Below the pieces are notes generated by a model. That model worked only from the letters and a program-made list of their open reading frames with translations. It searched no databases and was not told the origin of the DNA. Shown here one piece after another: positions 1 to 5,031 of a DNA stretch of 9,637 bases. The stretch's first letter is position 1. Every line of letters starts with the position of its first letter. The stretch is from contig DKFG01000261.1 in NCBI GenBank assembly GCA_002452325.1, forward strand, positions 1 to 9,637, written 5' to 3'. The position numbers and the translations under genes are program-made. The DNA is from Geobacter sp. UBA6802. Lineage in GTDB: Bacteria; Desulfobacterota; Desulfuromonadia; Geobacterales; Pseudopelobacteraceae.

Positions 1-7
1 ATCAACG

Positions 8-520
8 TTGGGACACTACTGAGATTTAAATTCAATAAAACCAGCCACTCTTGACTTTATTGCGGTTTATTTAGAACTGTTTTTATTTATGTCCAAGCCT
101 TATGAAGGAACCCTGTGGAGAAATGGTAAATATGTTGATGGTGTAAGGTTTTACGATGAAAGGGAGTGGAGATATGTACCATCTCTTGATTCTATGCTGC
201 AATATAAGTTTAAACCTTCATTGACTAAAGAAGAATTTACTGCCGACGATATACGAAACTATAACAATACAAAGCTACAACAATTCAAACTATCATTTTC
301 CCCAAGCGACATAAAATATATCATCCTAGACAGTGAGACAGAAGTCTTAGACTTTATAAAAAAGCTCAGATATATAAAAGCAAAATATTCCAAAGATGAT
401 ATTGATTTATTAACAACTAGAATCATTACGATGGAACAAATAAGAAAAGACTTTTAAAAAAGAATGTTGTCCAACCTGCGCCAAGACCGGCCTAAAACAT
501 GCCGGTCAGCCTCAGCCCCG
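8..520 (+). mobile_element. Integron gene cassette A (AbiGi-like fragment)
   Basis: This is a candidate gene cassette. It starts after the G of a GTTGGGA core-like site (7-13) and ends at the G of GTTAGGG (520-526). It holds one + strand gene followed by an attC-like site, the order expected of a cassette. The site opens with GTCCAAC (469-475), which fits RYYYAAC. Its complement GTTGGAC differs from the cassette's 5' end, GTTGGGAC, by one extra G, so the end pairing is imperfect. Base composition is much more AT-rich than the chromosome to the right. Calling it a cassette rests partly on the much clearer neighbour, cassette B. The left boundary is only 7 bases from the window edge and could not be tested further. 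Confidence 0.55.
89..457 (+). CDS. AbiGi-like phage-resistance protein, C-terminal part only
   Basis: The 122-residue product resembles, from memory, the C-terminal half of the AbiGi family (putative abortive phage resistance proteins). The matching features are KPYEG at residues 4-8, FYDEREWRYVP near 21-31, FSPSDIKYIILD near 70-81 and an end reading LLTTRIITMEQIRKDF. The family's N-terminal half, with its CFCDIP-type and YGxYGIG motifs, is absent. The reading frame stays open upstream of ATG 89 back to a TGA at 20-22, and the codons just before ATG 89 read IAVYLELFLF, plausible protein with no start codon. The gene therefore looks 5'-truncated, perhaps at cassette formation, and ATG 89 may not be a true start. 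No good ribosome binding site precedes it. It is strongly AT-rich, unlike the chromosomal genes. It may be a fragment with no function. Family membership is fairly likely; activity is doubtful. Confidence 0.7.
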   Translation: MSKPYEGTLWRNGKYVDGVRFYDEREWRYVPSLDSMLQYKFKPSLTKEEFTADDIRNYNNTKLQQFKLSFSPSDIKYIILDSETEVLDFIKKLRYIKAKYSKDDIDLLTTRIITMEQIRKDF

Positions 521-526
521 TTAGGG
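469..526 (+). other. attC-like recombination site of cassette A
   Basis: This 58-base candidate cassette recombination site opens with GTCCAAC (469-475, fits RYYYAAC) and closes with GTTAGGG (520-526, fits GTTRRRY except the last base). Between them lies a perfect 7-base inverted repeat, GACCGGC (485-491) and GCCGGTC (501-507), with a 9-base loop. The length is at the short end of the range known for attC. The outer arms beyond the 7-base stem pair poorly. Without the cassette context it could be read as a plain hairpin. It has no T-tract, so a terminator is unlikely. Confidence 0.55.
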
Positions 527-588
527 ATTCAAAACACTGATATCAATATTTGATTGCACTCCTATAGACACTTTGGTAACCTTAATTC

Positions 589-843
589 ATGAATAAATCT
601 CACCGTAGCACACTGCTTGCTATTTTTTCACTTCCTGTTCCAGCAACTTTGGAATGGAGAAAAATTGAATCATTGTTCGTTGCACTCGGTGCACAAACAA
701 TTGAAGGCAACGGTTCAAGGGTCAGGTTTGAGCTAAACGGCATAATTGGTACTTTTCATCGCCCGCACCCTGCAAAAGAGGCCAAACCATATCAAGTTAA
801 AGATGCAAGGGCGTTCCTGGAGAACGCAGGAGTAAAACCATGA
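589..843 (+). CDS. hicA: HicA-family mRNA interferase toxin
   Basis: This is the toxin of a type II toxin-antitoxin pair. HicA proteins are small dsRBD-fold ribonucleases that cut mRNA and are held inactive by HicB. The 84-residue product has the family's layout: an N-terminal helix, LEWRKIESLFVALGA near 21-35, EGNGSRVRFELNG near 39-51, and a C-terminal FHRPHPAKEAKPYQV block near 56-70. The histidine often found after GS in short HicA proteins (catalytic in several members) is Arg44 here; His57 and His60 remain. This form, somewhat longer than the 55-60 residue HicA, matches a HicA subgroup I recall, so the Arg may be normal for it. The stop codon overlaps the hicB start in an ATGA junction, so the two are translationally coupled. 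No clear ribosome binding site precedes the ATG. Confidence 0.85.
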   Translation: MNKSHRSTLLAIFSLPVPATLEWRKIESLFVALGAQTIEGNGSRVRFELNGIIGTFHRPHPAKEAKPYQVKDARAFLENAGVKP

Positions 844-1166
844 GCACAATGACATTCAAGGGCTATGCTGCAAAAATTGAATATAGCGACGAAGATGCAT
901 GTTTTATCGGGCATATTGCCGGCATCAAAGATGTTATCGGCTTCCATGCGGAAACCGTGAAAGAACTGAGAGCAGCGTTTGAGGAGGCAGTTGACGACTA
1001 TCTTGCAACCTGTGAAAGAGTTGGAAGAGCACCACAAAAACCGTACTCCGGCAAGCTCATGCTGCGTGTACCACCAGAAGTCCACGCTCGGGCAGCCATG
1101 ATGGCGCAGGCTCATGGCGTAAGTATAAACCAGTGGGCGTCTGACGTTCTGGCACATGCTTCATAA
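840..1166 (+). CDS. hicB: HicB-family antitoxin
   Basis: This antitoxin neutralises HicA and usually represses its own operon. The 108-residue product has a HicB-type N-terminal fold: FKGYAAKIEYSDED near 6-19, FIGHIAGIKDVIGFHAETV near 22-40, then AFEEAVDDYLATCER near 46-60. After KPYSGK comes a ribbon-helix-helix DNA-binding domain (LMLRVPPEVHARAAMMA and GVSINQWASDVL, about 73-104). The ATG overlaps the hicA stop, and AGGAG at 828-832 gives a good ribosome binding site 7 bases before it, so this start is well supported. Met4 is a less likely alternative. Toxin-first order is the usual one for hicAB. It sits 23 bases before the attC-like site of its cassette. Confidence 0.9.
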   Translation: MSTMTFKGYAAKIEYSDEDACFIGHIAGIKDVIGFHAETVKELRAAFEEAVDDYLATCERVGRAPQKPYSGKLMLRVPPEVHARAAMMAQAHGVSINQWASDVLAHAS

Positions 1167-1188
1167 TCAGCTACTCAATCTATCCAAT

Positions 1189-1270
1189 CCCTAACGGCTC
1201 AATCAACTCGGACCGGCGTACTGTGCGCTGCATTTCACCTGTTTCTCGGTCGTCCGTTGGCAGGTTAGCC
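1189..1270 (+). other. attC-like recombination site of cassette B
   Basis: This 82-base candidate site opens with CCCTAAC (1189-1195) and closes with GTTAGCC (1264-1270); the outer CTAAC and GTTAG pair. An inner arm reads CAAC-TC-GGAC (1204-1213) against GTCC-GTTG (1252-1259), pairing 8 bases with two unpaired bases in the left arm. Unpaired bases in that arm are typical of attC and set strand choice by the integrase. The first base of CCCTAAC is not a purine and GTTAGCC breaks the RRRY rule, so the ends are not textbook. The complement of its first ten bases stands at the left end of the same cassette (520-529), which is the best argument for it. Confidence 0.65.
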
Positions 1271-1329
1271 TAGCAACACCGCTCGCGGCTCAGCGGCAAC
1301 CCGTTAAACCGTTCCCCCATGAGGTTCCC
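1271..1329 (+). promoter_or_regulatory. tag leader with ribosome binding site and 4-codon mini-ORF
   Basis: This is the junction between the cassette array and the chromosomal gene tag. It holds a small inverted repeat, CCGCT (1279-1283) and AGCGG (1292-1296). GAGG at 1321-1324 is the likely ribosome binding site for tag. An ATG at 1319 opens a four-codon reading frame whose TGA (1331-1333) overlaps the tag ATG (1330-1332). No convincing -35/-10 pair was seen, so the tag promoter may lie in the array or be weak. Confidence 0.4.
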
Positions 1330-1914
1330 ATGACCACCAACAGCCAACCAACCCGCTGCGCCTGGGCAGGCAGTGACCCGCTCTACCGCGACTACCACGA
1401 TCATGAATGGGGCCTGCCGGTGCATGACGACCGGCTGTTGTTTGAATTCCTGACCCTGGAAGGGGCCCAGGCCGGACTGTCCTGGATTACCGTGCTGCGC
1501 AAGCGGGAGTCCTATCGTGCTGCCTTTGGCGGGTTTGATCCTGCTATCGTGGCCCGTTTTGACGAGCAGAAGCAGGCCGAGTTGCTGGCAGACCCCGGCA
1601 TTGTGCGCAACCGCCTGAAGGTGGCATCAACCATCAGCAATGCCCGTGCCTTTTTGCAGGTGCAGGAACAGTTTGGTTCCTTTGATGCCTATCTGTGGCG
1701 TTTTGTGGAGGGCAGGCCGATTCAGAACAGTTGGCGCAGTATCAGTGAGGTGCCTGCCAGCACGCCGGTTTCCGATAGCCTGAGCCGTGACCTGAAAAAG
1801 CGCGGTTTTCGCTTTGTGGGCAGCACCATCTGCTATGCCATGATGCAGGCGGTGGGGATGGTGAATGACCATACGGTTGACTGCTTCAGGTGGAAGGAGC
1901 TGCAGCAGCAGTAA
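1330..1914 (+). CDS. tag: DNA-3-methyladenine glycosylase I
   Basis: This base-excision repair enzyme removes 3-methyladenine from alkylated DNA, leaving an abasic site. At 194 residues it is close to the E. coli Tag length (187). The E. coli zinc ligands Cys4, His17, His175 and Cys179 correspond to Cys10, His23, His181 and Cys185. The base-recognition residues Tyr16, Glu38 and Trp46 correspond to Tyr22, Glu44 and Trp52, inside LEGAQAGLSWITVL. The motif KKRGFRFVGSTICYAMMQA near the C-terminus is also diagnostic. The ATG is preceded by GAGG at 5 bases. It is the first GC-rich, chromosomal-looking gene after the cassettes. Its own attC-like site was not found, so it seems to be the array's flank and not a cassette. 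The HD-GYP gene follows 106 bases later on the same strand. Confidence 0.96.
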   Translation: MTTNSQPTRCAWAGSDPLYRDYHDHEWGLPVHDDRLLFEFLTLEGAQAGLSWITVLRKRESYRAAFGGFDPAIVARFDEQKQAELLADPGIVRNRLKVASTISNARAFLQVQEQFGSFDAYLWRFVEGRPIQNSWRSISEVPASTPVSDSLSRDLKKRGFRFVGSTICYAMMQAVGMVNDHTVDCFRWKELQQQ

Positions 1915-2020
1915 CCAAAAATCTGCAGCCCGGCTGTCTGATTTCATGTAGAATACCCGGCAGCCGAAATCCTGGTCCAGCCCAGACAAGGCATTTAAAG
2001 CCACCTTTGGAGCAGCTACC

Positions 2021-2974
2021 ATGTTTGATGAAAAGTATCGCCCGGTCCATACCGCCTGTATCAATCCTGACAAATTCCCGCAGGTTGCCCTGTACATGCA
2101 GAGCGGCACCAATCTGGTGCTGTACAAGCCGGCTGACCGGCAGATAAGCCGGGCTGACTTACAGCGCCTGGAAAAGAATCAGATTGAGCATCTGTATATC
2201 AATTCCGGCAGTGTCAGAGAGGTGGCTGATTTTCTTGAGGGCAGCATTACAGGGTTGCTGGCTGATGACAACCTTTCGGGTGCGGTAAAGGGGCAGTTAC
2301 TGTCACAGGTCTCCATGAACTATGTCATGGATGTCTTTGAGATGCCGAACAAGTTGTCAGACCTTGATCGATGCCGTAATCTGGTGCGGCAGCTGATGCA
2401 GTTCATTGCTGCAAACGAACAACCGCTGGCAGCCCTGCATACTATCATCAGCCACGACTTCTATACCTACGCCCACAGTGTACATGTGGCCTCCCTGTCA
2501 TTGCTGGTGCATGCCCAGGTCTTTGGATTGACCCCGGCGGAACTTGAAGATGTGGGGATCGGCGGTATTCTGCATGATGTCGGTATGATCTTTGTGCCCA
2601 ACGGCATCCTTGAGAAGACCGATATCCTGACCAGCTTTGAATACAATCTGATCAAGAAACATGCCGAACGGGGCTATGAGTGTCTGCGTGAGCTGGGTGG
2701 TTTCAGTGACATTACCCTTGCGGCTGTCCGCTATCACCATGAGCGGAACAACGGCGAGGGGTACCCGTTCCAGCTGGCCGGTGACGAGATCCCACGTACT
2801 GCCCAGGTAACCGCTATCTGTGACGTATTCAGTGCCTTGACTTCGAACCGTGCTTACAAAAAGGCCATGGCCACGCATGAGGCGCTTGACCTGATGTCCA
2901 GTGTGGGCAAGGACGTGTTCAGTCCGCGCCTGCTTGAGAAATTCAGGGAAGTGGTCCTGGATGAGCCGAATTGA
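2021..2974 (+). CDS. HD-GYP domain protein, probable c-di-GMP phosphodiesterase
   Basis: This 317-residue cytoplasmic signalling protein probably hydrolyses or senses cyclic di-GMP. Residues 1-110 form the N-terminal domain common in deltaproteobacterial HD-GYP proteins (FPQVALYMQSG, NLVLYKPADR, IEHLYI). The HD-GYP domain covers about 135-312. Metal-site residues are present: His185-Asp186 (ILHDVGM), His214, His239-His240-Glu241, and Asp268; the GYP triad is at 247-249. Two deviations stand out: the lysine of the usual HDxGK is Met189, and the usual DAL after Asp268 reads SAL with Ser271. The lysine contacts substrate phosphate in studied enzymes, so turnover could be reduced. GGAG at 2009-2012, 8 bases before the ATG, supports the start. 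A two-way terminator follows. No receiver or transmembrane segment is seen. Confidence 0.92.
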   Translation: MFDEKYRPVHTACINPDKFPQVALYMQSGTNLVLYKPADRQISRADLQRLEKNQIEHLYINSGSVREVADFLEGSITGLLADDNLSGAVKGQLLSQVSMNYVMDVFEMPNKLSDLDRCRNLVRQLMQFIAANEQPLAALHTIISHDFYTYAHSVHVASLSLLVHAQVFGLTPAELEDVGIGGILHDVGMIFVPNGILEKTDILTSFEYNLIKKHAERGYECLRELGGFSDITLAAVRYHHERNNGEGYPFQLAGDEIPRTAQVTAICDVFSALTSNRAYKKAMATHEALDLMSSVGKDVFSPRLLEKFREVVLDEPN

Positions 2975-3002
2975 TTCGCAGGAGCGGCAGTCATGTCCGT
3001 AC

Positions 3003-3043
3003 GCAAAACGGGCACCCCGTTAAATCTGGGATGCCCGTTTTGC
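3003..3043. terminator. Bidirectional rho-independent terminator
   Basis: A 16-base stem with one mismatch runs from GCAAAACGGGCACCCC (3003-3018) to GGGATGCCCGTTTTGC (3028-3043), with a 9-base loop. The stem is flanked by an A-run on one side and a T-run on the other, so it can end transcription both from the HD-GYP gene on the left and from the convergent small-protein operon on the right. Confidence 0.9.
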
Positions 3044-3074
3044 TATGGTGCAGGGTGCGGTGCGTCTGAGTCGG

Positions 3075-3386
3075 TCAAACTTGAGCGCTGAAGTTGCCCC
3101 GCTGTTGTTGCTGAGCTTGTTGCTGTTGCTGTACCTGCTGTTGTTGCTGTTGCGCCTGGTCTGCAGCCCTGGTCTTGGCTTCATCTGCCTTGCTGTTGCT
3201 GCCGGTCATCTGCAGCGCCTGCTGAGAGATGGTCACCGTATCGGTTTGGGTTGACCTGACCGGTTTTTGGGCATCCTGATTGTTCTGCAGCGTTGCCCCG
3301 GCCTGTGTTTCAGTTGTCTTGGCATACGGGTTAACACTCGTGCTGCCGGTTGTCAGGCTGTTGGGTGAAAGTTGATTGATTTGCAT
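3075..3386 (-). CDS. Small glutamine-rich hypothetical protein
   Basis: I do not recognise this 103-residue protein as a named family. It is hydrophilic and probably disordered: Ser/Thr-rich in residues 1-50, a DTVTISQQALQM motif at 49-60, then an almost pure glutamine run (79-95, broken once by Val and once by Ala) and a short tail. The same DTVxxSxxAxxM motif occurs in the upstream partner gene. A DxVxLSxxA motif is also seen in the anti-sigma factor FlgM, but nothing else here supports that identity. A near-perfect AGGAGG ribosome binding site (about 3395-3400) lies 8-9 bases before the ATG and directly follows the stop of the upstream gene (3403-3405), so the two are an operon. No signal peptide or membrane segment is seen. 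The strong ribosome binding site suggests high expression. Confidence 0.75.
   Translation of the reverse strand: MQINQLSPNSLTTGSTSVNPYAKTTETQAGATLQNNQDAQKPVRSTQTDTVTISQQALQMTGSNSKADEAKTRAADQAQQQQQQVQQQQQAQQQQRGNFSAQV
3102..3152 (-). repeat. CAG/CAA polyglutamine tract
   Basis: Fifteen of seventeen consecutive codons are glutamine (residues 79-95 of the small protein on this strand). Mixed CAG and CAA codons form an impure trinucleotide repeat that could vary in length between strains. Confidence 0.85.
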
Positions 3387-3402
3387 GAGTAACCACCTCC
3401 TT

Positions 3403-3885
3403 TTAGGCGATTGTTGATCCTGCTTTACTACTGCGTGCCGTTGGCCCCTGCAGTGCCTGCAGATCAGTGGGGGAGATGTTCAACGGCGGGGGAACGATCA
3501 TCCTCAGTATTTCCCGATACAGTGCGGGTGAGGTTTCTTTCAGGACTTTCAGCTCCTCACCGTTGCCCATAAACGGGGGATACTGCTTGCCTGCTGCCAG
3601 ATAGGCCTTGCTTGCCTTTTCAGGAGAAGACTCCTCTTTTCTGGCAGCCTCCTTTTTCAGTTCAGAACGCTTATCTGCCTGTTGATTCAGTGCCTTGCTC
3701 ATATCTACGGCAGTGTCTGAAAGAGCCACTGTGTCCTTACTGCTGACCTGCTGGCCTGTTGGTGCAGGGTTCTTTTCCAGCTGGTTTGTCAGGGGCGTAA
3801 CGGGAGTGGCCGTCTCCGGTTTGATGCTGACCGAAGCCGTATCAGGTAGCGTGGATGTCAGATTAAACGACATTGATGCCAACAT
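3403..3885 (-). CDS. Hypothetical protein with DTVxxSxxAxxM motif
   Basis: I do not recognise a family for this 160-residue protein. Residues 1-50 are rich in Ser, Thr, Pro and Gln, and DTVALSDTAVDM lies at about 51-62. A charged, probably coiled segment (about 63-92: KRSELKKEAARKEE and nearby) follows. Residues 93-145 look folded: a YLAAGKQYPPFMGNGEELKVL stretch, then SPALYREILRMIVPPP. The tail is low complexity. It pairs with the glutamine-rich gene immediately downstream, which shares the DTV motif. The ATG at 3885 has AGG 4 bases away and GGGAG slightly further; Met5 is an alternative start. A 117-base gap separates it from the methyltransferase, so it may have its own promoter. A flagellar or surface-related role would be a guess from the motif alone. 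Confidence 0.72.
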   Translation of the reverse strand: MLASMSFNLTSTLPDTASVSIKPETATPVTPLTNQLEKNPAPTGQQVSSKDTVALSDTAVDMSKALNQQADKRSELKKEAARKEESSPEKASKAYLAAGKQYPPFMGNGEELKVLKETSPALYREILRMIVPPPLNISPTDLQALQGPTARSSKAGSTIA

Positions 3886-4002
3886 GATACCTGCTCCCTA
3901 CTGAATCAATACGTGCCACACTTTAAATACTATGCTTCCGAAAATAAAAATACAATAGATTTTTGCAGGTTAGGGCTGCACTTGACCGTATGTTACGTGG
4001 TG
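3886..4002 (-). promoter_or_regulatory. Probable promoter region of the two-gene small-protein operon
   Basis: This AT-rich 117-base gap lies upstream of the small-protein pair. On the minus strand it contains TGGCACG (complement of 3912-3918), a perfect sigma-54 -24 element, but the expected GC at -12 is missing, so I do not call a sigma-54 promoter. No clear sigma-70 pair was found. A promoter here is inferred from the gap and composition only. Confidence 0.3.
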
Positions 4003-5031
4003 TTATGCACTGGTCCCGGCCAAACCCTCTCCGGTCTCAACTACGGCAAGCCCGCAGTCTCGGAACCGTTCAGCAATCAGCGGTGCCTGTTTTTTCCAGC
4101 CGTTATGAAACCGGTTGGTAGCTGCCAGTATACCGCCAGGGGCCAACAGCCTGATCAGGATGCGCACCACCTGTGTCAGCTGTTCAGGCTGGTGGAGTAA
4201 CGGTCCGCCCAGCAGGCCGTTGCAGATGATCAGGTCAAACGGTGCGGTCTCGTGTACTGCACAGAGATCCCGTACCCTGAAGGTGACCTGCCTGCCCCAG
4301 CCCTGACAAACCAGAGGCTGTACCCGATTCCGGTACTGCTGCTGGCGTTGCCGGGAATGGGGCAGACAGCGTTGGCGGGCAGCCCATACCTCCAGCGGCT
4401 CCAGGGTCCAGCCCTCCAGGCTGGCCTGCCGGGGGGTGAAACCGATTTCTGTCAGCAACTCTGCCAGCTCCCAGGTCCCCTCTCCACTGCCACAGGCAGC
4501 ATCCAGCACACGTAGGTGGCGGATGCTTTTTTCAAGCAGCAGGTTGCGCAGCCATGCCAGTTGACCGGGGTAGCGGCCAAAACCGTGTCCGTTGAACCGT
4601 TCGGGCAGAAAGGAAAAGAAAATGAAGCGGGTGAGCAGCTCTTGATCATGCAGCAGTTGCTCCAGCAGGTGTGCCGGGTTGGCGCTCTGCTGCAACCAGG
4701 GCGGTAACGCGGCATAGCAGTCAGCCCAGCTGAGACAGGTATGAAAAGGGGTTGAGCTGTACCGAGGGGGATAGGTGAGTGCCGCACGATAGAGGCGATA
4801 AAACAGGGGGCGTAGTTCGTCCATCGGTAGATAGAGCTCAGATTGTCGCCTGATCTCCGGAGTAACCACCAGCCTCGGTGCAGGTAGCGGTTGTGGTGAG
4901 GTGGCGGCATACAGATTGAATAGACGGTGTATGCGGCGCAGGCCGTTCTGAAAAAAAGCAGAATCAACCGCCTTGATCAGGGGGCAGTCAGGCAGGTCAG
5001 AAACTGCGCAGAGGGCGGTAGAGGGTGTCAC
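4003..5031 (-). CDS. CheR-like SAM-dependent methyltransferase
   Basis: This probable methyltransferase has an unknown substrate. Numbered from GTG 5031 (342 residues), motif I reads VLDAACGSGEGTWELAELL from about 175, giving the SAM-binding DxxCGSG (Asp177-Gly183). FDLIICNGLLGGPL near 265-278 is the motif IV position, and LAPGGILAATNRF near 296-308 is the following strand. The layout recalls the C-terminal domain of CheR, but the CheR N-terminal domain and its DLIFCRN motif are not clearly present. Residues 1-165 are a largely helical region I cannot assign. The gene overlaps the end of mqnE by 35 bases with GTG 5031 (GGTGG 3 bases upstream), or 59 bases with TTG 5055, so translation is probably coupled. 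A role in menaquinone synthesis cannot be assumed from position. The last ~40 residues are unremarkable. Confidence 0.82.
   Translation of the reverse strand: MTPSTALCAVSDLPDCPLIKAVDSAFFQNGLRRIHRLFNLYAATSPQPLPAPRLVVTPEIRRQSELYLPMDELRPLFYRLYRAALTYPPRYSSTPFHTCLSWADCYAALPPWLQQSANPAHLLEQLLHDQELLTRFIFFSFLPERFNGHGFGRYPGQLAWLRNLLLEKSIRHLRVLDAACGSGEGTWELAELLTEIGFTPRQASLEGWTLEPLEVWAARQRCLPHSRQRQQQYRNRVQPLVCQGWGRQVTFRVRDLCAVHETAPFDLIICNGLLGGPLLHQPEQLTQVVRILIRLLAPGGILAATNRFHNGWKKQAPLIAERFRDCGLAVVETGEGLAGTSA

Larger units (their letters stand above)
521..1264 (+). mobile_element. Integron gene cassette B (hicAB)
   Basis: This is a 744-base candidate gene cassette carrying hicA and hicB on the + strand. 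The sequence at its left junction, GTTAGGGATT (520-529), is the exact reverse complement of AATCCCTAAC (1186-1195), where its 3' recombination site begins. In integron cassettes the 5' end of the element becomes one arm of attC when the cassette circularises, so these two segments are expected to pair. A 10-base perfect match at exactly the expected positions is strong support. The genes lie close behind the left end and the attC-like site follows hicB within 25 bases, again as expected. Toxin-antitoxin cassettes are well known stabilisers of sedentary chromosomal integrons. No integrase gene is visible; it would be expected to the left of the window. Confidence 0.72.

Noticed and set aside
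1189..1309. A longer attC for cassette B ending at GTTAAAC (1303-1309)
   Set aside because: GTTAAAC fits GTTRRRY and TAACGG pairs with CCGTTA, but the inner arms pair better with the end at 1264-1270. It is kept only as an alternative.
1931..1966. CGGCTG/CAGCCG inverted repeat after tag as a terminator
   Set aside because: The stem is only 6 bases with a 24-base loop and no T-tract.
1627..2127. 166-residue open frame on the minus strand
   Set aside because: It is antisense to tag and the HD-GYP gene, both of which have clear family motifs; its own translation shows no recognisable domain.
3045..3254. Open frame on the + strand with a leucine-rich, membrane-like segment
   Set aside because: It is the opposite-strand shadow of the CAG/CAA glutamine tract, which reads as Leu codons. 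It has no ribosome binding site, while the minus-strand gene has an excellent one.
3912..3918. Sigma-54 promoter (TGGCACG on the minus strand)
   Set aside because: The -24 element is perfect but the GC required at -12 is replaced by TT, so the pair is incomplete.
4452..4967. 171-residue open frame on the minus strand
   Set aside because: It is an out-of-frame shadow within the methyltransferase, whose SAM-binding motif is in the other frame.
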